Source of the DNA: Nitrospirota bacterium
GTDB lineage: Bacteria > Nitrospirota > Nitrospiria > Nitrospirales > UBA8639
Direction of reading: 5' to 3'
Length of the DNA: 6,841 nt
Assembly (NCBI GenBank): GCA_029879555.1
Contig: JAOUQB010000128.1
Coordinates: 1 to 6,841 of the forward strand
Part shown: positions 1 through 4,674 of the stretch, piece by piece
How positions within the stretch are numbered: position 1 is the stretch's first letter
Layout: the number at the start of each line of letters is the position of its first letter
Made by a program: the position numbers and the translations under genes
The notes under the pieces: model-generated
The model's input: only the letters and a program-made list of their open reading frames with translations
Databases searched by the model: none
What the model was told of the DNA's origin: nothing

Positions 1-2270
1 TCATCATAGCGGACCCAATCAGCGTACTCGATTCTGGGTTGGTCGTCAGTGATCGGGAGGGCATCACCCGCATACGTTTCCAGGCCGGAACGGTCCGTCA
101 CCCAGGTTGCCAGCAAGGCTTCGGGCGACGCAATGCCGACTTCGCGCAAGGCAGAAGCAAGCTCTGGCTTGGTGAACCGTTCGATGATGCGCGGTACATC
201 GAGATTGACTGCTTCAAGCGATCCAACAAGGAGCATCTCGTGAAGCTCAGTCGTCCATAGCGTGGCATACGGAAAGACATCGAGAAAACTCCGCACCAAC
301 GACCTGGTGTCCTCGTCATTCTGAGTCGGGAGCGGTAGCCACTGGGCCACAAGGCCACCCGGGCGCAGTCGAGCACACGCCAATTCGTAAAAGTCTGTTG
401 AATACAAATTCACCACACCCGCTGCGGAAGGCGGCGGCGGTTCGAGCGTGATGAGGTCGTAGCCCTGTTCGTTGCTGAGCAATTCTCGTCGGCCATCGCG
501 CAAGCGGATGTCCAACCCGGGATCCGTGGCCGCGCCAAAATTGCCCTGGAACTGTTCAGCGGCCCGTACGACTTCTGGCAGAAGCTCGGCGACGACACGC
601 TCTTCCAAGCCGGGAAAACGCAGCAAGGCGCCTGACGTGATGCCGGTCCCGAGGCCTATGACCAGCGCCGATTTCGGTTCGCCGTTATGGATGATCAACG
701 GCAGAAGTGCCTGAAGGCGCATATAGCGCAAGGAGGGGAGGGTATCACCGGTGTTGGATACGCCCTGGATAAACAAGCGACGAAATTGTTTGTGTCCCGC
801 AAACTGTTCGAGAACTGCAATCGTCCCACCCTTCCCTTCTTCGTAGAAAACCACGGTGCCTCCGCCGCGGGTGCTGGCCAGCAAGCCGGCCAACCGGTCA
901 GCCGGCGTGAGCAAGGCCGCGCCCACCGCGATAATGGCGATGACAATCGTGCCCCAACGTGCGAAACGAATCCCCGACGTGCCGCGCATCGCCGCCAACA
1001 GGCCGAGTAACGCAGCGATGATGGCCAGAAGGGCCAGGGTCTTGACCAGGCCGAATCGTGGCACCAACGCAAACCCGGTGATCACCGTGCCAACAATTCC
1101 GCCGAATGTGTTTAGCGCCACCACCTTGCCGATATCGCGTCCGACATGCCCGGAATCAACGATCAATGTTAACGCCGCAGGAAACGCGGCACCCAGTAGC
1201 ATCGTGGGAAGAAAGACTATAGACAGTGCCGCGATAGCAAAGCGGGCGCACATTCCGGCCAGCCTGCTTTCCGTCAGCCCATAGGCCGCATCTTCTCCGA
1301 TGGACTGCAGTGCGGGTAGCCATGGTCCAAGCAGGGATATCTCAAGCAATGCCATCATGCCGGCTGCGGCAATCAACAGGCCAAGCATGCCCCAGGGATC
1401 ACGAATGCGGTCGGCCCAACGTGCGAACAGGGCCGCACCAAACGCCAGGCCGCCGAGGTAGGTCGCCAACATCACGGAGAAGGCATAACTGCGAGTACTC
1501 ATGAACTGCACGAGCGATTGCGACCAGATCACTTCATATCCAAGCGCCAGCCCTCCGGCAACCGCATAGAAAAGAATAGCGACCGTGGCCGATTTCGCCA
1601 GCGGTACAGGATTCGTTTGTTGTACGACTTTGGTTTGGCTTGGTGCAAAACGATCGAGCCAAAATCCGCCAGCTGCGGCGAACATGCCGATACCTGCGGC
1701 CAGCAATGCCGAGCCCTGAATGCCAAGTGTGGGGATGAGCAAGAATGAGGAAACCAATGCACCGATGATCGCACCAGCGGTATTGGCGGCATACATCCAT
1801 CCACCTCCCTCGCCGATACGGTCTCCAGTGAGCCGGAGAGAACGAACCATCGCAGGCAAGGTGCCGCCCATCAGGAATGGCCCCACGCCGACCATCAGAA
1901 ATATGAACCCCCAGGCGAGCACACCGCTCTGCTCTTCAAGTGTTACGAAAAGGGGTGCCGTATGGGAGAGCGCGATGGTCACCAGAACACCGATCAGGGC
2001 GACTCCCATCTCCAGCGCCGCATATACACGCAGCGGCCTTGTGACTTGGTCCACCCAACGCCCCAACAATAGTCCGCCCAAAGCCAGTCCGGCAAAGAAG
2101 GCACTGACGCCGGTGGTGACCGCATAGACGTCCACCCCGACGATGAGTGTCAGCTGCTTGATCCAGAGCACCTGATAGATGAGTGCTGCGGTGCCGGATA
2201 CGATCAGTAACAGCACGCGCCACAACACACCATCCGTTTCGTTGGGAACAAGAGAAACAGGCTGTGGCAT
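1..2270 (-). CDS. Fused polytopic membrane protein with C-terminal spermidine-synthase-like domain (3' end outside window)
   Basis: This frame stays open from the ATG at 2270 to the left window edge, giving 756 complete codons and no stop. Residues 1 to about 455 are strongly hydrophobic, with many membrane segments in two similar halves (about 28-200 and 240-425). Residues from about 470 form a Rossmann-type domain like spermidine/spermine synthases: start near Y476, glycine-rich SAM loop GLGTGITSG at 539-547, acidic E562 ending the next strand, RDG at 591-593, NLYSTDFYELA, and a late ITDDQPRIEY motif. The family is usually annotated as fused MFS/spermidine synthase, and its real function is generally unknown. 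The usual catalytic segment (YDVIxxDxxDP in true enzymes) reads ITLEPPPPS here (residues 607-615), so aminopropyl transfer is doubtful. The start is uncertain: neither the 2270 ATG nor an in-frame ATG at 2327 (19 residues more, Lys/Arg-rich) has a good ribosome binding site. It probably acts in the inner membrane with the soluble domain in the cytoplasm (inference). Confidence 0.9.
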   Translation of the reverse strand, partial: MPQPVSLVPNETDGVLWRVLLLIVSGTAALIYQVLWIKQLTLIVGVDVYAVTTGVSAFFAGLALGGLLLGRWVDQVTRPLRVYAALEMGVALIGVLVTIALSHTAPLFVTLEEQSGVLAWGFIFLMVGVGPFLMGGTLPAMVRSLRLTGDRIGEGGGWMYAANTAGAIIGALVSSFLLIPTLGIQGSALLAAGIGMFAAAGGFWLDRFAPSQTKVVQQTNPVPLAKSATVAILFYAVAGGLALGYEVIWSQSLVQFMSTRSYAFSVMLATYLGGLAFGAALFARWADRIRDPWGMLGLLIAAAGMMALLEISLLGPWLPALQSIGEDAAYGLTESRLAGMCARFAIAALSIVFLPTMLLGAAFPAALTLIVDSGHVGRDIGKVVALNTFGGIVGTVITGFALVPRFGLVKTLALLAIIAALLGLLAAMRGTSGIRFARWGTIVIAIIAVGAALLTPADRLAGLLASTRGGGTVVFYEEGKGGTIAVLEQFAGHKQFRRLFIQGVSNTGDTLPSLRYMRLQALLPLIIHNGEPKSALVIGLGTGITSGALLRFPGLEERVVAELLPEVVRAAEQFQGNFGAATDPGLDIRLRDGRRELLSNEQGYDLITLEPPPPSAAGVVNLYSTDFYELACARLRPGGLVAQWLPLPTQNDEDTRSLVRSFLDVFPYATLWTTELHEMLLVGSLEAVNLDVPRIIERFTKPELASALREVGIASPEALLATWVTDRSGLETYAGDALPITDDQPRIEYADWVRYD

Positions 2271-2340
2271 TTTGGCCAGCCGAGAGTCCGATGGCCTCGG
2301 TTTTTTCAAGCGTGTGTGTATGGACATGTCAGCTATGAAA

Positions 2341-2375
2341 ATGGGCCGCATCCGTTTGTCACGGATGCGGCCCAT
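2341..2375 (-). terminator. Perfect hairpin, probable intrinsic terminator of the sulfatase gene
   Basis: Positions 2341-2354 and 2362-2375 are exact reverse complements (14-bp GC-rich stem) around a 7-base loop. The hairpin begins 31 bases past the sulfatase stop codon. Read on the minus strand it is followed by only a short T run (TTT plus the last stem T), so termination may be partial. On the plus strand no T run follows, so it points to the minus-strand gene. It ends 13 bases before an alternative ATG (2327) of the next gene. Confidence 0.65.
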
Positions 2376-2406
2376 AAGTTAGCTAACGTTCAACGTCAGC
2401 GCGCAA

Positions 2407-3954
2407 TTACTTGCCGCCGGTTTGTGCCGACTTCATCGTCTCCAACACTTGATCGAGCGAGAAGCTGCCGACTTTCTGGCTCGGTGGGAATTCCTTGAAC
2501 GTGCTCAGGAATTTTCCGACGTATTGTTGCGCCGGCACCAGCAGGAAGACACGGTCAATCATCCAGTGTTTATAATCCATGGCGATATGATCGGCCTCCT
2601 CGAATGGGTCGGTGCGGAGGTTGAAAATCTTGGGTAAGCGAAGTGACACAAATGGTTCGCCCCAGACATCGAACCCATGCGCACGTTGCTCCTGGAACAC
2701 AATCTTCCATTGGTCATAGCGCAACGCTACCAGTGAGCCGTCGTCGTTCCAGTAGAAAAACTCGTGACGCGGGGACGCACCTTTTCCAGCAAGTGTGTCG
2801 GTGATGTTGTAGCCGTCCAGGTGGACCTTGAAGGTTTTGTCACCCACCTTCATACCTTTCAGCAATTGTTCCTTCACATCTGGAACTCCCGCAGCCGCCA
2901 TAATGGTGGGCAGCATGTCCATGTGTGAGAAAATATCGTTGTTGACCGTGCCGGGCTTGATGGTGCCTGGCCACTTGATCAGGGTCGGTACGCGGTATCC
3001 GCCTTCCCAGTTCTCGTTTTTCTCACCACGGAAAGGCGAGGTGCCGCCATCGGGCCAGGAGAACTTCTCCGCGCCGTTGTCGGTCGAATACATCACGATC
3101 GTATTGTCGTCGAGGCCAAGTTCCTTGAGCTTGTTCAGTAACTGGCCGACATGGGCGTCATGTTCGACCATGCCGTCGGGATAAACGCCGAGGCCGGTCT
3201 TGCCCTGGCTTTCCTTCTTGAGGTGCGTAAAGATATGCATACGAGTAGAATTCCACCAGAGGAAAAACGGCTTGTCAGCCTTCTTCGCGCGCTCGAGATA
3301 TTCCAGTGAGGCGTTGGTGACTTCGTCGTCAATCGTCTTCATGCGTTCAATGTTGAGCGGGCCGGTACTCTCGATTTTCTGGGTGCCGTCCGGGTTAGCC
3401 CAGGTGTGAATCACACCGCGCGTGCCGTATTTCTTCTTCAACGCGGGATCCTTGAAGTAGTCGGGATTCTCCGGCTCTTGCTCGGCATTAAGATGATAGA
3501 GCGACCCCATGAACTCGTCGAACCCGTGTGCGGTCGGGAGCGTTTCGTCGGCATCACCCAAGTGGTTCTTGCCGAACTGAGCCGTCATATAGCCCTGTGC
3601 CTTGAGCAACTGGGCGAGGGTGACATCGCGTGCCTGCAACCCTTCCTTGGCCCCCGGCAAGCCGACCTTGAGGTTGCCGGTGCGGTAGCCGCTCTGCCCG
3701 GTGATGAAGGCGGAGCGTCCGGCGGTACAACTCTGTTCACCATACCAGTCAGTGAACAGCGCCCCTTCTTTGGCGATGCTGTCAATATTGGGGGTCTTGT
3801 ATCCCATCATGCCCTGGTTGTAAGCGCTGACATTGAACCAGCCGACGTCATCGCCCCAAATGACAAGAATATTTGGCTTTTCCCCTGCCTCCGCAAAGCT
3901 TGGGATAACCAATAGGGCGAGCAGCCCCAAACACACAAGACGGAGTAACTTCAT
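2407..3954 (-). CDS. Secreted arylsulfatase-family hydrolase (type I sulfatase)
   Basis: This 515-residue protein should hydrolyse sulfate esters, probably in the periplasm; the substrate cannot be told from sequence. Residues 1 to about 23 form a Sec signal peptide (MKLLRL, hydrophobic core, FAEA cleavage region). Sulfatase landmarks fall in the right order and spacing: metal-binding D35-D36 in GDDVGW, the formylglycine site C76-T-A-G-R80, K129 and H131 in GKNHLG, H240, D292-N293 in STDNGA, and K312 in FRGEKNENWEGG. C76 is the only cysteine I see in the mature protein, which fits its conversion to formylglycine. The core C-T-A-G-R departs from the classical C-x-P-S/T/A-R pattern. The ATG at 3954 is chosen because AAGGAGA lies 6 bases upstream and the signal peptide begins there; the frame is open to 4092, but that extension looks non-coding. 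Its length is normal for the family. No formylglycine-generating enzyme gene is present in the window. Confidence 0.95.
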   Translation of the reverse strand: MKLLRLVCLGLLALLVIPSFAEAGEKPNILVIWGDDVGWFNVSAYNQGMMGYKTPNIDSIAKEGALFTDWYGEQSCTAGRSAFITGQSGYRTGNLKVGLPGAKEGLQARDVTLAQLLKAQGYMTAQFGKNHLGDADETLPTAHGFDEFMGSLYHLNAEQEPENPDYFKDPALKKKYGTRGVIHTWANPDGTQKIESTGPLNIERMKTIDDEVTNASLEYLERAKKADKPFFLWWNSTRMHIFTHLKKESQGKTGLGVYPDGMVEHDAHVGQLLNKLKELGLDDNTIVMYSTDNGAEKFSWPDGGTSPFRGEKNENWEGGYRVPTLIKWPGTIKPGTVNNDIFSHMDMLPTIMAAAGVPDVKEQLLKGMKVGDKTFKVHLDGYNITDTLAGKGASPRHEFFYWNDDGSLVALRYDQWKIVFQEQRAHGFDVWGEPFVSLRLPKIFNLRTDPFEEADHIAMDYKHWMIDRVFLLVPAQQYVGKFLSTFKEFPPSQKVGSFSLDQVLETMKSAQTGGK

Positions 3955-3960
3955 CGAGAT

Positions 3961-3967
3961 TCTCCTT
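3961..3967 (-). promoter_or_regulatory. Ribosome binding site of the sulfatase gene
   Basis: The minus strand reads AAGGAGA, then a 6-base spacer, then ATG at 3954. This decides the start in favour of 3954 over the upstream in-frame ATG at 4092. Confidence 0.85.
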
Positions 3968-4000
3968 CGTTTGAGAAAATAGGCCTTTCTTCTGGCTGGT

Positions 4001-4029
4001 ATAGTAAATGTTCGGGTAAAAGCATGCAA
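4001..4029 (-). promoter_or_regulatory. Candidate sigma70-type promoter for the sulfatase
   Basis: On the minus strand TTGCAT (4029-4024) and TACTAT (4006-4001) are separated by exactly 17 bases. They match the -35 and -10 consensus at 3 of 6 and 4 of 6 positions. Transcription would start near 3994, leaving a leader of about 40 bases that contains the ribosome binding site. The match is moderate and rests on spacing and position as much as on sequence. Confidence 0.4.
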
Positions 4030-4111
4030 CCATGGTGGTGAGTCGGCATGTTTAGTGGGTTGCCAAACCCGCAAAAGATGAAAAAATCGCACAAAGAAAG
4101 TCTTTCCAAAT

Positions 4112-4163
4112 ATTCCATGAAGTATTCCGCCGCTCGTTTCAGCATCCCATGAAATCCCATGAA
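4112..4163. repeat. Three copies of ATYCCATGAA, helically phased
   Basis: ATCCCATGAA occurs twice back to back (4144-4153 and 4154-4163), and ATTCCATGAA occurs at 4112-4121. The centre-to-centre distances are 10 and 32 bases, close to one and three helical turns, so the copies would face the same side of the DNA. They lie about 80 bp upstream of the candidate sulfatase promoter. A binding-site role is inference; the repetition itself is seen directly. Confidence 0.5.
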
Positions 4164-4200
4164 TACGATGAGATGTCTAGCCACCGGTACCGTCAAAATC

Positions 4201-4491
4201 TCACTTAGATTCCGTTTCCCTCGCCCATCCTTTTTCTTCCAAACATCGTTCAACATCGCGATGTGCCTGTTGATTGGCCGATTGAGTCGCAATGCCTTGA
4301 CCAACCCCTGGTCTGCCCATAGTGCTTCGGGTGAGGGCGACCCCACTTGGGGACATCAGGATTTGATTATGACAATCGACCTTGTCGGTCTCAAAATCCT
4401 CCTGGGTGGCACCTGCCTTCACATACCGGACTTCAGCGCATCCTAATAAGAGCAGATTGCCAACGATAGTCAAGATAATCCAGGATCTCAT
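4201..4491 (-). CDS. Small lipoprotein with paired cysteines, function unknown
   Basis: This 96-residue protein has a short N-terminal hydrophobic stretch ending in LLLLGC, a lipobox that would be cut before C18 and lipid-modified. The mature chain would then be about 79 residues tethered to a membrane. The mature part is polar and carries two more cysteines, C40 in the segment F33-E-T-D-K-V-D-C and C83 in RCLEEKGW. The arrangement of an acidic F-x-x-D-x-x-x-C segment and a late C-x-x-x-[KR]GW segment is recurrent among small proteobacterial and related lipoproteins of unknown role; a C40-C83 disulfide is plausible but not shown. The start is well supported by GAGGAGGT 6 bases upstream of the ATG. 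It is separated from the cytochrome by 183 bp and from the sulfatase by 246 bp, so it is probably its own transcript or loosely grouped. I assign no function. Confidence 0.88.
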   Translation of the reverse strand: MRSWIILTIVGNLLLLGCAEVRYVKAGATQEDFETDKVDCHNQILMSPSGVALTRSTMGRPGVGQGIATQSANQQAHRDVERCLEEKGWARETESK

Positions 4492-4674
4492 GTGCTTACC
4501 TCCTCTTTTTTGGTAGATGGCCTATTATTTAATAAAACATCTTTGATTGGTTTCCTCATGATGCTGCTGGGTTACTAATAATTTCATGATAAATCTCTTC
4601 TAATGAATCTGCACACTAAATCTCCAGTTTTTCCTTTCTCTCTCGATTCTGCCAAAAACCGCTACATTGCCTCT
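4492..4674. other. AT-rich intergenic spacer between cytochrome and lipoprotein genes
   Basis: The spacer holds the lipoprotein ribosome binding site and an 11-base palindrome TTATTTAATAA at 4525-4535. A possible minus-strand -10 element TATCAT (4591-4586) differs from consensus at one position, but I see no good -35 partner. No GC-rich hairpin with a T run follows the cytochrome stop codon, so no intrinsic terminator can be called there. Confidence 0.5.
4498..4505 (-). promoter_or_regulatory. Strong ribosome binding site of the lipoprotein gene
   Basis: The minus strand reads GAGGAGGT with a 6-base spacer to the ATG at 4491. This near-perfect Shine-Dalgarno sequence supports the short ORF as a real and well-translated gene. 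Confidence 0.85.

Noticed and set aside
2378..2387. 10-bp palindrome GTTAGCTAAC next to the sulfatase stop codon.
   Set aside because: A single short palindrome with no second copy or promoter nearby; chance cannot be excluded.
3406..3915. A plus-strand open frame of 169 codons opposite the sulfatase.
   Set aside because: It is antisense to a gene with unmistakable sulfatase motifs and has no recognisable protein features. The same applies to the other plus-strand frames, including those at 856-1284, 1720-2127 and 5622-6131.
4057..4070. Short inverted repeat GGGTT-gcca-AACCC as a terminator.
   Set aside because: The stem is only 5 bp and no T run follows on either strand.
3955..4092. N-terminal extension of the sulfatase by 46 residues from ATG 4092.
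   Set aside because: The extension precedes a complete signal peptide, has no ribosome binding site, and contains the candidate promoter; the start at 3954 has AAGGAGA at the right distance.
3951..4160. A 69-codon minus-strand frame from ATG 4160 (MGFHGMLKRAAEYF...) whose TGA stop overlaps the sulfatase ATG as ATGA.
   Set aside because: It has no ribosome binding site, its reading frame extends upstream out of frame through the lipoprotein gene, the candidate sulfatase promoter lies inside it, and the protein resembles nothing I recognise. The ATGA overlap could be chance.
4525..4587. A 20-codon minus-strand leader-like ORF (MKLLVTQQHHEETNQRCFIK) before the lipoprotein gene.
   Set aside because: The ribosome binding site is weak, there are no runs of one regulatory amino acid, and no attenuator hairpin follows. 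ORFs this short are common by chance in AT-rich spacers.
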